A DNA stretch of 64,000 nt, taken from assembly GCF_035083965.1 (NCBI RefSeq), contig NC_089726.1, positions 10,793,501 through 10,857,500 of the forward strand, given 5' to 3'. Below the pieces are notes generated by a model. It saw only the letters and a program-made list of their open reading frames with translations. It did not search any database and had not been told where the DNA came from. The stretch comes from Branchiostoma lanceolatum. Taxonomy: Eukaryota > Chordata > Leptocardii > Amphioxiformes > Branchiostomatidae. A program made the position numbers and the translations under genes. This document shows positions 1 through 24,100 of the stretch, in pieces (position 1 is the stretch's first letter; each line of letters starts with the position of its first letter).

Positions 1-92
1 TAAGATACTTTTGACAAACACTGCGGTGCTAAATAATACGACTCATCAATTCACAGAAGAGAATTAAAGTAACCAGTCTTTTCCTACCTCAG

Positions 93-1571
93 ATTGCTGA
101 GATCCACGTCCACCGGCAGTTTGAGCCGTTCACGCTGGACAATGACGTGGCTCTGCTGCGGCTGTCAAAGAGAGCCACCCTCACGGACAGGGTCCGCCCT
201 GTCTGTCTCCCTACAAGACAGTACGTGCACATTCTGTGTGTGATTCGTTCATGATACTTAACAAATCAGTGGCGCCTAGATAATTCGGTTGTAGGAACCG
301 ACTGGGGTCTTAAACTATCTATAGAGGGAATAAAAAAGGAGTCTAGATATCTATTAAAGTAGATTTTTGTCCTGAATTTCAAGGACGAAAATACGATCGT
401 AGAGAACGACTTCGTCTTCGTTTTATTCCGGTTAAAGAGCTTACGTGATTTGCCTATCCCATATCCTAAAATATTGACAAAGACCCTGCCACATATTGAG
501 TTCGTCGTGCAACAGATTTAGGACGGAAACTGAGGATATTCTTGAGACTGTCGTACTAAATTCAGCTGTCTTGTGGGGGAAAGAAATGTTGCAGATGATC
601 CTTGTCAACGGTTGGTTCTGTCATAGCCATGCTGAAAATCGTACGATATGAAAACCTTACAACGTCTGTGACTACGGTTTAGTTACTACATGTATGTACG
701 GATTAACTAACTACCGCCTGTACTGAACAGGACGGCACAGAGGCACCTGAGAGCGGGCTCGGAGGGCGTGGCTATCGGCTGGGGTACCACGGAGACTGGG
801 GAGGTGGCGGCCCAGCTGAAACACGCCCGGGTACCCGTCATCGACTCCGACACGTGCGAGGAAGCCTACGCCGAGAAGAACATCGGGCTGACGGTCACCA
901 GTAACATGTTCTGCGCTGGATACGAGGAAGGGAAGGTCAGCAACAACCGTCAGACAAGTTAGATGTGACCTTGTTTAAAAGCACCCGTGTGGGCCAAAGA
1001 AGCATTTCAAAGTAAAATAAAGGCTTTGACTTGACTTGAAGGAAGACGAAATCAAGAAAATGAAAGAGGACAAATGAAACAAAGTAATATATGAAAAGAA
1101 GGGTGTTACTTAATGAAGTATCTTAGTGAAGAACAGAATGACAGCTGAGGCAAAGGAGAATAAACTGGAATTTGAAAGAAAAACACTGGAAACTGAAGTG
1201 TAATGAAAGAAAGGTAGGAGAATAATTAAGATATGATGATAATCACGAAACAATCTAGTACAAGTATAGAAAATGGATGAAAGAACATTTGAAGACAAAG
1301 TTATCACTTTACATCAACAGATTACTGGAAACATATCATCATCATCTTGAACTATATATTCATACGATGTTCCCCATGTTTTCAGGTTGACGCATGTGCA
1401 GGTGACAGTGGCGGGCCCATCGTGTTCCGGACCGGAGAAGGGGAGGAGAAGAGATGGGTGCTGGAGGGGCTTGTGAGCTGGGGGAGTCCCGAGGGCTGCG
1501 GCCTGCCCATGCAGTACGGCGGCTACGTCAGACTCTTCAGATTTATCCGCTGGATTAACAGCTTCATTTGA
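93..1571 (+). CDS. Trypsin-like serine protease, 3' part (last three exons seen)
   Basis: Exons 93-220, 731-935 and 1386-1571 join in phase with AG/GT borders. The first carries the catalytic Asp in [10 protein letters not shown], the second ends in the typical [12 protein letters not shown], and the third carries the catalytic Ser in CAGDSGGP followed by [12 protein letters not shown] and the C-terminal FIRWINSFI then TGA. The Asp six residues before the catalytic Ser (DACAGDS) is position 189 of chymotrypsin numbering, so cleavage after Arg/Lys is expected for this S1A family. The exon with the catalytic His, any activation site and any N-terminal modules lie left of the window, so secretion and the precise role (digestive, clotting-like, complement-like) cannot be judged. 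The intron at 936-1385 holds a retrotransposon-like 3' tail. The neighbour on the right is on the opposite strand. Confidence 0.9.
1012..1042 (+). repeat. 3' tail of a non-LTR retroelement (probable)
   Basis: AATAAAGG followed by tandem TTGACTTGACTTG inside the protease intron. Polyadenylation-like signals followed by short tandem tails are typical of LINE/SINE 3' ends; the body of the element is not recognisable. Confidence 0.4.
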
Positions 1572-2773
1572 AACCTACCATGAAGCTTCACAGGCACGTG
1601 GGCGTGGCTGGTTACAGGCTTGGAGAGGGAGATGTATGTTTGTGGCATCAGTAATCATCATCGGGTTGGATTATACATGACTGATTAATTTGTACAACGG
1701 ATGAGATTCAAATTCAACACCGAATGTTTATTTGTCGAAGAAGGTAGCTTCCAGAAAGAGTGCCTTCCCCTCTCTTATACATGTAACTCAACAATTTCTT
1801 CTTTCAATCGCACCATGGAATATAATGAGAAGTTAGAGAACATTTTTTTAAAGTACCTGATTTAATATCAAATCAATGAAGCTGTTTACACAATCTTTAT
1901 AGTCGTGCTCAATAAAACACTACCACATCTTACACGCATAAATATTTTTATCTACAATAGAAATTATTTGAGTGATATACATGGCAATTCTTTACATGTC
2001 ACCAAGAGTTAATCATCGAAATGCTCTTTATCAATAGGTGCAATATAACTAAAATTCAAATAGCAGAATACATTTCAAATGGCAGATATATTTCCTATCA
2101 TCAGTTATGACTCAAGTTGCTTTTAAAATACCAGTTAGTTGCTTTCCACAATAGAAGACAACGGATGTTTTTATGAAATTATGAATGATCTTTACAAATC
2201 TCCAATAAGAGCCGTCATTGTTAGATAACATATCAAATCAAACACATATGAATGCTTTACGATAATTTACGCTAAACTTAATGCACAATCAGTTTATCTT
2301 ATCCGCATAATCACACCATCGTAAGAATAACTACTGAGTCACCAAATTGTAAACTTAGTTGACAGTCAACAAGTAATTAACAAATAGATAAAAGGCAGAA
2401 GTTTGCATCCTTAGACATGGCTGAATAATCGGTTTCATGTAATAATGTACTGCCTGGCCCATGGATTAGGCTTACCTATGAAATCATTCTAACTGCTAAC
2501 CATCTCATCAAATCAATACCCGACTCGTAACATATTTTTCCGACAAAAAGTAGGAAAGATGTTAGTTGTGCACTCAGATCACGAGATACACACATACTAA
2601 GTGTGCGATGCTAAACCATGTCTGGAGGTAGTTTGGAGGGTTGCTCAGCATGGCCGAAATAGCTATATAAAAAGCATTTGGTATAGCATGGTTAGGAATG
2701 GAGTGCATTTTCTCTGTTGTACAAGTACACGTTTTGATTTTACTGATTTCTCAGACTTAGCTGATGACGGTAT
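1572..2773. other. Intergenic / untranslated stretch
   Basis: AT-rich sequence between the stop codons of the convergent protease (+) and TRPC-like channel (-). It must hold both 3' UTRs. I see no coding exon, RNA gene or clear repeat. Confidence 0.6.
1911..1916 (+). terminator. Candidate polyadenylation signal of the serine protease
   Basis: AATAAA lies 340 bases after the protease stop codon. It is the first canonical hexamer I noticed downstream on this strand; no cDNA evidence is available. Confidence 0.4.
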
Positions 2774-13555
<10,782 letters not shown>

Positions 13556-15159
13556 GCTCCCTTCCCTAACCACAGCGGTACCCTAACTTTCAATAGTTAT
13601 ATAGGTATCAGATGTTGTATCAGTCTGCGTTGCTAAAAAAAGGAGCAACATAAACGTACCCCAGGCCTGCAGTAACGAAGTGGCGAGAGCCTGACGGAGA
13701 GACGACTACGCTATGCTACTATCAACACCCTCATAAAATATTCAAGAGGAGGTAAACCTTCACTGGGAGTGGCGGCACTTATCCATTGTTGGTGTGAAGT
13801 GTTTCAGCAATGTACATTCAAAAAGCTTAATTATGACTCAACAAAATAAAAGGTATGCCCCACCCAATAAGTCATGAGACACACGAAGTTATTGCCATCT
13901 ACTGTGAAACAGATAAAAAAGAGTTGCGGCTTGTCCATATAGCCCCGCAACATTAACGAGGCAGCATCTGAATATTCTATGTTTTCACATGTCACTGACA
14001 TTCTCTTGTAAGTTGCATATCTACTAACCAGTTATATGTAGTGGTAAACAACTATGAAGAATGTTTTCACCATATAACAGTCATACATAATCTTTCTTTT
14101 TCTGAATCCGTACATTAATGTCATTTTTGTGGGGAACAAAAGAATGAGAATAAAGATATGTATTTGTATACACATGAAATCGTCCTGATGGCCAGTGCCT
14201 TCTGGCACAGTTATATCATTAATAATTAATGTATTAAACAACATATCAACAAGTGCTGAAGGGGCAATGAATTGGCGTCCAGTATTTGTTGGTTCTAAGG
14301 CTATTGTTGCAGCTATGTCAAGGCGTCTGGATATGTTGAATACACATGGAATGTCTCAAATTCTTTGGATGTAAAGAATGTCAATTTTAATTTTCTATCA
14401 TTTCCATTATGTAGAAGATTTGTAAGGGCATCTTATGTGTTATTAATGCAATTGACTTTTGGAAGGTAGTTGTCACCATTTCATTGCAAAATCCTCATTG
14501 AAACAAATGATGAAATGAGACAAACTGCCAGGGTGCATGCACAGACTTGCACTTACTACTGCAAGTTAAAAAAAATCACATTAGACTACCATAACAAAAT
14601 AACTTAAACCAAGCTTAACAATGATGTAATCTTGCATACTTTCCTATGCAATCTTCTAACTATTGTAGAAGTTTTGTTCCTGAATGAAAAAAGGTACAGG
14701 AAAGTCTATCTTTTGGGATGATCCGCCTTTTAACACAATCTATGCAAAAGTGACCCAAACGAGGGATGATTATAAAACACTTGCCTTACACAACTTTACT
14801 AATGCTGTATTGTGTGATGGTGTCTCTACTGTTACAGAAATGATTGCACACTTGAATTAAATCAAATAATTACATCCATGGACGGTAGAGATTTCCAGCA
14901 GCAGCATGTTTAATTGACAAGTCTAATCAATGTTTGTACCACTTCCAGTAGCAGCACTGATCTTAAATCATTGTCTTTGTTTATGAAATCTACAGCATTC
15001 TAGATAACCTGGTGAGCCACTGACAGATTTAACAGAACATCTTGGAGTTGTTCCTCAAGATAACAAGTTGAACTCTACTGATTTTCAGCCCCGGTTTTTC
15101 AGTTCCTTGACCATGATTGAGGCTGGCCTTGGTGCTGTGCATGAAGTGCCCGATCTTCA
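13556..15159. other. Intergenic stretch between TRPC-like channel and LTA4H
   Basis: Holds the 5' flank of the TRPC-like gene and the 3' UTR of LTA4H, both on the minus strand. No exon recognised apart from the decayed exon copy at 15085-15158. AT-rich, with no clear foldback element. Confidence 0.5.
15085..15158 (-). pseudogene. Decayed partial copy of the LTA4H last exon
   Basis: Just downstream of the LTA4H stop codon, minus-strand CTTCATGCACAGCACC plus AAGGCCAGCCT matches the last coding exon (ATTCATGCACAGTACC plus ACGGCCAGCCT) at 24 of 27 positions. The copy keeps the frame for HFMHSTKASL, then diverges and lacks the conserved DLKV end. It is best read as a small tandem duplication in the 3' UTR. 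Confidence 0.55.
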
Positions 15160-18100
15160 CTACTGAACTTTAAGGTCTTTGGCTACCAGGCTGGCCGTGG
15201 TACTGTGCATGAATGGCCTGTTCTGCTTGAAGGTTGTCAGAGTTTTTTCTCTGGCCTTTTCAAACCCAAACAGGTCCCTGAAACATGTAAATTGATATCT
15301 GGTGTTAGTAACTGTTTTGAATGTCTTAAAAACTGGAATCTTGTACAGTCTCTTGTTGGAAGACCATTCTTTATGACACACTTTGTTATAAAAATCTGAT
15401 CTAATCCTATAACATCTTTGGAATATTTGTTTTGTTGTGTGACTAGTGTGTCTTGTAAAATAGCTGGCTCTAAAACAATCCTGTGGCAGTTTCTTCCCAG
15501 TACATTACCTGTAGAGTGGTCGGACAAACTTCATCCTCCCCTGTATAGTGACAAACGTGAGGGCAGGATCCACGGCGCCCTCCCACTCTGCCCTGATGCC
15601 CAGCCTCAGCCATCTGTAAAGGGGGGAAAGCAGCAAGAACACTGTGGCCTATTTTTGTAACAGGTGTTACTGTTGCCATAGAGATATAGTACACATGTAC
15701 TAGGTATTGTCTTCATTATCATGTTATCAGGGATGATCTGTATCCGACACCTCATTTATTTCTATCATATACTACAAGTATATTTTGTACGTAATAGGAT
15801 TGTTTCCATGATAAAGACATGCTAGATTCTTTAAGCTTTGAATACATCACAAACACCTGTTAAGCAGTAACTCACCTGAACTTGATCTCTGAGTTGTTGT
15901 TGGCACTCATGCCATAGACTTGGTCCATCTTTTCAATATGCTGGATTGACAGTGGAGGCTGAAACAGGGGGCAATGCCAAATGTCAGGACACCTTGATCC
16001 TGGACAGTCAACCTTAGAAAAGCTGACATCATTTCCTTAAAACTCAGATCAGAGTGGCAAAATCACAACTGGATAAAATGTTCCGTTTTGTACCTTCAGG
16101 AGCAGCTGTGCCAGGAACTCAGTTTTCTGTCCGGGGGACATGCCCTCGAGGTCCTGGGGAGAGAACTGGTCCAGGTTGTCGGGTGTGGCCTGACTCCAGC
16201 GCTGGCACAGTGCAGAACAGACATCTGCCAGGGTCGTGTCATAGCTGGGGTAGAAGATGTGGACAGTTTTCCATGAATTTCATTTCCATTTCCATTGGTC
16301 ACACTGAATGTAAAAAGACATTCATTAGATAGTTGGAATGTGTAATGCACACAAAACTTCAGCGCCATTCCAAAATCTGCTGTTGTGAGAGTACAATCTG
16401 CCAACTCATGCATGTTCCCGCCAGATTGTGCTCTTGCAATTGCGCCAAAGATTGGAAAGGGGTCTATTGGGTCAAATCGGAATAAGAGGAAGGACATACC
16501 GGCAATATGTGTGCTACTAACCTGGGCTTCACAGGTGGCATACCAGGTGTGTGTAGCCATGCCTTCCAGTCCACCTTGTCAAATAGACCTTCAGAAACCT
16601 GGTTGAACAATATTTGGTACTTTACTAAGCGATTAGATTACATGATAATATATGTGGACAGCTTGGAAAAAAATCAAGAAAGGAAAACTTTTTGTGGTAT
16701 CCTGCTTCACCTCTTTCTTGAAGTAGTCCAGAAGGAAGGCTTTCCACTCCTCAGTGTCCAGGCACTTGTACTTGAAGGTCTCAATGTATTTCCTCAAGAA
16801 TGGCTCAAACCTCTCTGTAAGGACAACAAGACTTCTTAAAAAGCACAGCTAATAAACCCTGATCATCATTATATTGTGATTATAATTTACAGCAGTTACT
16901 ATCGGCTTAAACTGAGAGATAAAATCCTGTCTTAAATGGCCCCTCTAATATACATGTAAAAATGTGTCCAAAATCAAGCAAACTACTCTAAAGACAGCTA
17001 TGAAACATATCTAACATGATTTTTATAAAAGTGAACTTTTGATATTGTCTTGTAATCAAATGAAAGTTCATTTGTGATAGTAATTAACATTGTGAAAATT
17101 CTTAACCAACATTTCTGTACTGATCGAAAGCTTGCTGGCAACTCTTTGTGTAAGGAAATAGTGTTTAAAATCTTCACAACTTTTCTCGTAAGTAAATGCA
17201 AAAACAACAGTTAACATTTCAAAGAGAGAGTCCATCCATGAGCTGTTCCCCAAAAGAAGACATGAGATACCTGGCCCTCCCACTAGCTCCTCCAGGTAGT
17301 AGAGAAGAGTGAATCCCTTCTCATACGGGACGGAGGAGAAGGCGTCATCAGGGTCCACACCAACCAGTCTGGGGACCAGGTTAGTCAGCAGGTTGGTCTC
17401 ACCAAACGTTTGCACCTGGAACGAGTTTGGATAGCCATATTTGTAGGAAGGAACCCAGGCTTTACATGATGTGCACTATCATGTGCACTATGATGTGCAA
17501 TTCACTATACTATATCCCATGATGACCTGTTTTTCCATCTAACCATTGCACATTATATAAGTTCATCATAAAAAAGGATGATCATTAAGATACAACAATG
17601 TCAATACATAGTCACATGTATGTCTCCTATGCTTCTATGATGTACTTGTAATTAGCCTTCGAGCACTTCTGGCAAATAAACTTCCTATGAAGTGTCTGCA
17701 AATATCAGATCAGATCATGTGTAAGTAGACCTAATTGACAAATAACAGAAAAGGATGACTCACCGAGTTATACAGGTCTTTCCACCCTCCTGAAGACCAA
17801 GGTGATAAGTTTAGTTTTCTTTTTGCAGGAAAAACAAGCAGAATACCTGACAAGCTTTCTGTCATTCACTAGGGGTAAGTGTAAACATAATATACTGAAA
17901 ATTTAAAAAAAAGAAAATTAATGACAAACCATTTCTTTTTTCAATCTTTACATTCAAAAGTTAGGCTTGGTTCTAAGTCAGTTGCCAGGTGGTTGATTGG
18001 TTTATGCGTTGTCCTCTTTCTAACTTAGCGTACTAATGTTGCAAGACATTGTGACGTCTCTCTTTACATTGTGACTTATGTGATATGGGAACCGTCTTGA

Positions 18101-21100
18101 TGTCTTTACAATGTCAACTCTGGTCTCTCCATTCTGTGCTCATGAGATTTCTCAGTGTGCTGGCAGTTCGGCTGTAACAGCTACTAACATAATTCCACCA
18201 GGTTACATACATTGTATAAGAAAATACCTCTTAAGAGATCTCCAATACAACGTCCCCCAGTGTAATGTACTCCAGTATTATCTAAACTGTGCATACCTGC
18301 ACTAGAGATTTCTCAAACACAATGTTTTTCAAAGTGGCGGATATTTGTAACCTTGTGGTTAAATCGTAATGGAAGTCACCTAAAGCTGCAAACTGCCTAG
18401 TCTGCTCCCCATGCATCCTGCCTGCAATCTTCCTTTCCACAAACACTGTGTGACCTTCATTCAACCTGCACGTCAGAGAAAATGAATGTTTTAAACCAAT
18501 TCAGAACCATATCATGATTGATGGACCAATTCATGCTTGTGCTGTTTGTTAGAAAAGGCATGCACAAAACCTTAGGCAGCAGCATCACCAGAATCTTTTT
18601 TTCAGTTTCATGAAAGGAAAACTTGAGATTGACTGAGATTGACTTATGTGAGACATTTCAGATTCAATAGTTTAGAAAGTAATGTTGATGTAACATTGCA
18701 AAGTAAGACCAGTTTCTCTACTAGAAGGCAGTTTCAGTTCACAGGTATATGTGTATACATTGACAGCCATAACACTAAGGTAGTAGTGTCAGAATCTTGG
18801 TGTATAGGGAGTGTAAATGTCATGCTGCCCACCAGAAGTGCTCCCATGTCCTGTTGGTCACCAGGTTGCCTGTCCAGCTGTGAGAGATCTCATGAGCCAC
18901 GACCTATGACACAGACATCAACGTGTGTCAGTCACACATATCTGCAGTTCACATGGTCACAAGACAGCAAAATCATCAAAAGCACTAACCTTCCTGCTCA
19001 TAAAGGTTGAAATAACAACAATAAAAACATTCTAAAGATTTAAGGTAAAAGTTAAGACATGGTAGAAAGCAAGATGGTTTCATGACTTACATTTGCAAGT
19101 GACCTGTCTCCAGCCTGAAAAAGCAATCAACAACAAAATCTATAAGAAAATTAAATGATAAGCGTTTGCTGAGACAGTGAGAACAAAAAGAGCACATTTT
19201 ATTCCATTCAGCTGCACTACACTAAAAAAATCATCCCTTTGCACGATATAAACAGAACATAACTAGATGAAGAAGAAGTGAGAACACCATCAAATAAAGG
19301 TTATTGATTGATTATTGATTGATCAAAGGTAACATGAAAAGATTCTTAACAATGTGTTCAAAGTACCTACATGTATGAGTACAAGTATGTTAGCCATATC
19401 CTTAGTACTTGATTGTATGTCAGCTAAACTGATAGGATGTATATGAGTGCCACCCACCAGTAGTGTAGGTGTGACGAAGGTGAGACAGGGGTTCTCCATG
19501 CCTCCATAAGGGAAGGAGGGCGGCAGCACCAGGAGATCGTACTCTCCCCACACATACGGGCCCAACAGGTCCTCCGCTGTCTTCAGCATCGTCTCTGTCT
19601 GAAATCAATCAACAACAAGGAATTAAAGATCTCATAGTCATACCTTCATTAAATGTTTTTTCATTAGAGTTTTTGTGAATTTCTTGTTTCATTCATTGTG
19701 AGTTTCTCTCTGATTCAAATTCATTTTCCCACTGGCTCTCTTAACACAACAGACATGTATTTAGCAAGATATCAAAGACAGGAAATGAGACAACCTATTC
19801 TAGTACCTTTCTGGGACCTTTGATCTCTAACTTCCTGTCAGTGTCTCCAACATGTCTCACAAGCCACTCTACTGTATTGAAATAACTACAAACACACAAG
19901 CAACCAAAGCATGTGAGGCAGCTGAAGTTTATTGGACACGTACTGCGCATGCCTGAGAACGAGCCTGTCAACCTGTACGCACGGTACACACCGTCACATG
20001 GCAGATGCAGGCAAGAACCTCAACCTACAACCTACCTGTAGTACATACAGAAACTTCTGGGTGACGACAGCGGCCTGCTTGCACCAGGGCAGATCGCCAA
20101 CCTTGCTGCCAACAGAAAGAACTGGAAGAAGCTACTTACAGTCGCCTGAGTTGCAGCCGACCAATGATGATTTTCCAGCAGAAAGGCTTGTGTATCAGCT
20201 TCAGCATCTTGCTTGCACATGTAATGTTGGCCTTACCCTTACCTATTTTGATACTTAATAGCTGTTGGTACAATGATGCTAAGTGTTTGACTAACCTCTG
20301 CAAACTCATAGGCACTCTTGTCCACCAACTCCTTCTCTGACCAAACCTTGGTACGATGATCAATGTCCCTGTTGGATATGGAAGAGTTATACAGTTATGT
20401 CATTTTCTATTTACCATATTTTGGCAAGAAAGTTTAGTCAGTAAGTTTTCTACCATAGCTTATAGCATAATGTGTCCTTGAAATCATCTACTAGTAGACG
20501 TAAAAACTATGACAGCTCGAACCCTCTTATAGTGAGCTTCAAATCTTCAAAAGATCAACAGTTAACATCTATCATAACAGAATTTAAAAGATATACAAAA
20601 GCAAAATATTGATCTACACTGTCAACATGCACAACATATACACAAAAACACATAATTTTGTAACATTAAAAAGTAAAAGTAACAGTAATCACCGCAATCC
20701 AAGGAAAGAAAATCTTCCATTGTTCAGCAGGTATTTGCATGATACGATACAGATTCTCCATACATACATACAAGTGCACGACCAGTGAATGCAAAAGCAA
20801 TTGTTTTTACCTGCTCTCCAATGCTCCAGCCACTATAGCAATCAGGTAGGTAGGCATGGCTACCTGCAGAAAAGAAATAGATGCTTCAAAACAAGAAGGT
20901 CCATATCAGCTCCTCAATGTAGAACCTGTAAAATTTGTCAAGAGAAGCAGAAGGCCCAAGCCTGGCAAAATTACATGATATTGATAAGACATTGATAAAA
21001 TCCTGACAGACTGCTACATGTAGGTTCTAAACCGATACATTAAGCCAGTCAGAGTGGTGCTTGTGCTGTTTTCTAGACTGAAAATGATGCTGTTATCTGA

Positions 21101-24100
21101 ACAGAATGTCCACCTTTTGATCAAACTTGTAGAGAGTTCTGGTCTGGTCTGTGGGGTCTGCCTCATCGCCACACCTCTGGGCTGACATCAGGGCCACCAG
21201 GGGTTTGGGGACACAGACCTGACATGAGAAGAAAAATCTATGTTAAGGAGTCTAGTGAAATACAGAAAGTGCATGTGTCAGGACTTCTAGGGCAATCATG
21301 TGCCATGCATATCTCAGCCCCTCTATGGGTGAAAAGTTCTCTCTTGATGGATCTGCACATCTGAATGCCATCAATTGTACATACTGATGTCCCTAACCAA
21401 AGTTAGGTACACATTGTCAACCAATTGCAAGTCAAGTGTATCAGGCTAGGTGTCCCCCCAGGACATTCAGATTCTGAGACACCCTAACCACCAGGTCACC
21501 AATGCCACCAGAAGTATCATGAACAAGGGTATGGACACTTACCTGAGCTTGATAAGTTATCTTGGTGGAGGGGGTGTCCTGGCATGGAAGCATGCTGCGG
21601 GCATGGATGGCCTGTAGAACAAGGAGTTCTAGGTTAATGACAGAAGTCTTCCAAATACTGTCACTGAACGGGACTTCTGTAAAACTGAAATTATGTGAAT
21701 GCCTGCGAATGCACCAATCCCAATGTGTCCCCGCTCACGAGCATTCACACCATTTGTGTGTCACACAGTATTCCCCTCATGTATTTATGACATATACAGA
21801 CATAAACGCATGTTAAGTCCTCCCCACCCACCTGACACTGACTGAACAGGTAGGGGTGCTGTTTTCCAGCTGTCTGTTGTGGGGACAGCCACTGCAGAGC
21901 TGAAGAGGACGGTGCTGTCTCATAGCTGACTTTCACTTGGCTTTTGGTCCCCCTGTTTGGAATAAAAGAAGTTTGGTAACTAAGGCTTCTTATAAGAAAT
22001 TGAATCCAAAATGCAGTACAAGTTTATACTGTGAAGTTCATTATAGTCGCAATGAGTTTTTAAATAACCACCTCTGAATTAATTTTGGAAAAAAAAAAAA
22101 AAGTTTTTACTTTGCTTGGCAGTTGGCTGGAAGGCTGATTTGCAAGGCCGATCCAAAAGGCGCCACCTGGTCCTTCAGTAGGAACTGCAGCGGCTGACCT
22201 GTGCTGGTGTCCTCCACACCATGGATGGTCAGGTCACGTGTATCAAGAACCTGTGTAGGAAGAGAGAAATGATATGAATTAATTGAACTTTTACTAAAAT
22301 GTCTATCAAATTCAAACGTTTATAATAACTCAGTGAATCATATGGAAGGGAACGGTGTGTTTCTAACAATAAAGAGGAGAGGTTATTGTTCTTGAAATGA
22401 ATGCAGAGGGAACAAAAATATTTTCTCTAATATCCCATCTCCACTTTAAGGTACACTTTTAGAAAGTCTGTTTTATCATTTCATTAAATTCCCCAAGTAT
22501 CCATAGTAGTTAGGCACTGGTAAGACGATTGTGCAAAGTGCTGCGATTATTGCCAGATGGTCCTTATCAGTCCCACAGCACCTGTACATACATTATGGTA
22601 CTACAGGTTCGCATACTCGACTCTTCAGGTATGTTGCTGTTAAAGTATGACCTGCAGCATGGTTTAGCTATAATATTGAGCAGAAATAGCCACTGGCTTT
22701 GCCTCTAATGGCTAACTTTTCTTTCTCTGGGAAAGCATAATTTCTCACACTGTCTTCCGTCCCTCATGTCAACCAACAAAAAAGCTGGATTTGGAGGATA
22801 TCTGTAAATGATTAATGATTAACTTTACACACCCAATGAAGTAACAAAGGGCTGTTTGTGCCAGTGTTTGTGAGTAGGGGTGTTACAACTCTTGCTGTAA
22901 CTTAAGAGTCGTCACACAGTTCACTTAAGGTTGAACATTGAACACACTGTTACAGCTGGAAGCCCCAAACTGTGCTACGTAGACATAAAATCTTCAACCA
23001 GCAAAGGCCGGAAATTAACAAGTCAGATGATTGTCACTATTGTGATGGGCAGGAATTCTTTACTGAAGTTGCCGTATATCTGAAAAGCATATTTTACTAA
23101 AAGAAATACTACTAACAAAGAAAGTGAAGTACACTTTATTATACTTTCATACTTTGATATAACGTTACATTGTACTTCAATGCACGAATACGATTGTGAA
23201 TTGCGATCATCAGTTTGTTATAAATCATAAATAAACTCAAGACAATTTGGGGGTTTGCGGAAAAAGCTGGCCCTGTCTACCTGGCCTGTCTACCCTGGCT
23301 ATTTACCTTTTTGGGGCCCCAAGGGTATGCATGGGGGTTTGGCCTTTAATGGAATTTCTTAGAAGATGAAAAACTGGGTCAATGCAATTCCAGATGTGTG
23401 TGAGCTGGATGGAAGACAATGCCTATTGGTGATGGGATGGGGGTGGGTGGGTGGCGGTGGGGTGAAGCTGTAAGCAATTCCAACAAGACTGGAAAAAAAG
23501 TTCCAAGTACATGTATGCAAAAAAGTGTAACTGAAATTTTAAACAAAATTGAAGTGGAAGGTAATACAAGGAAACAAAGAAACTAGTAGGATGAGCCAGA
23601 CAACAATAGGACCTCTGTTTGTCACAACAAGGTTATAGATATAACCTCCTTGGTCACAACAGCTAAATTCACAACAGATGTCTGACACTCCTGGGGGTTA
23701 GTTGACACTGACCAAATAGCAAAGGATGATAAAAGAAGTTTCCATATATCCAAGCAGATGTATGGTTCTGGCTTGTTAAACTTTAAACGCTTAGTTTTAT
23801 GACGTTTTCTTTTTTCAATCTTTAGCAGCTGCTGTTCTGGCAAACAAAGGTCCTATCGTTGCCTGGCCCATCCTATTTTTCTTTGTTTATCCTGTACCCT
23901 ATCACACCCCTTCCATCTAGTTTAACAATCCTGGTACATTTTATTGTATATCTAGATGTTTGTTTATAAATAATAGATTTTCTTCCTGTGTTGGTGGAGT
24001 TCCTCATAGCTGCCCGTTTCCCCCAACAGCACAATTAGCTTTTTGTTGTCTTCCATCCAGCCCACCCATAGCTGGGATTGCCACTGACCCAGTTTTTCCT

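Noticed and set aside
18282..18379. Extension of LTA4H exon 11 past the donor at 18379
   Set aside because: The open read-through gives a segment unlike any LTA4H. The in-phase 26-nt exon at 17764-17789 restores the conserved sequence.
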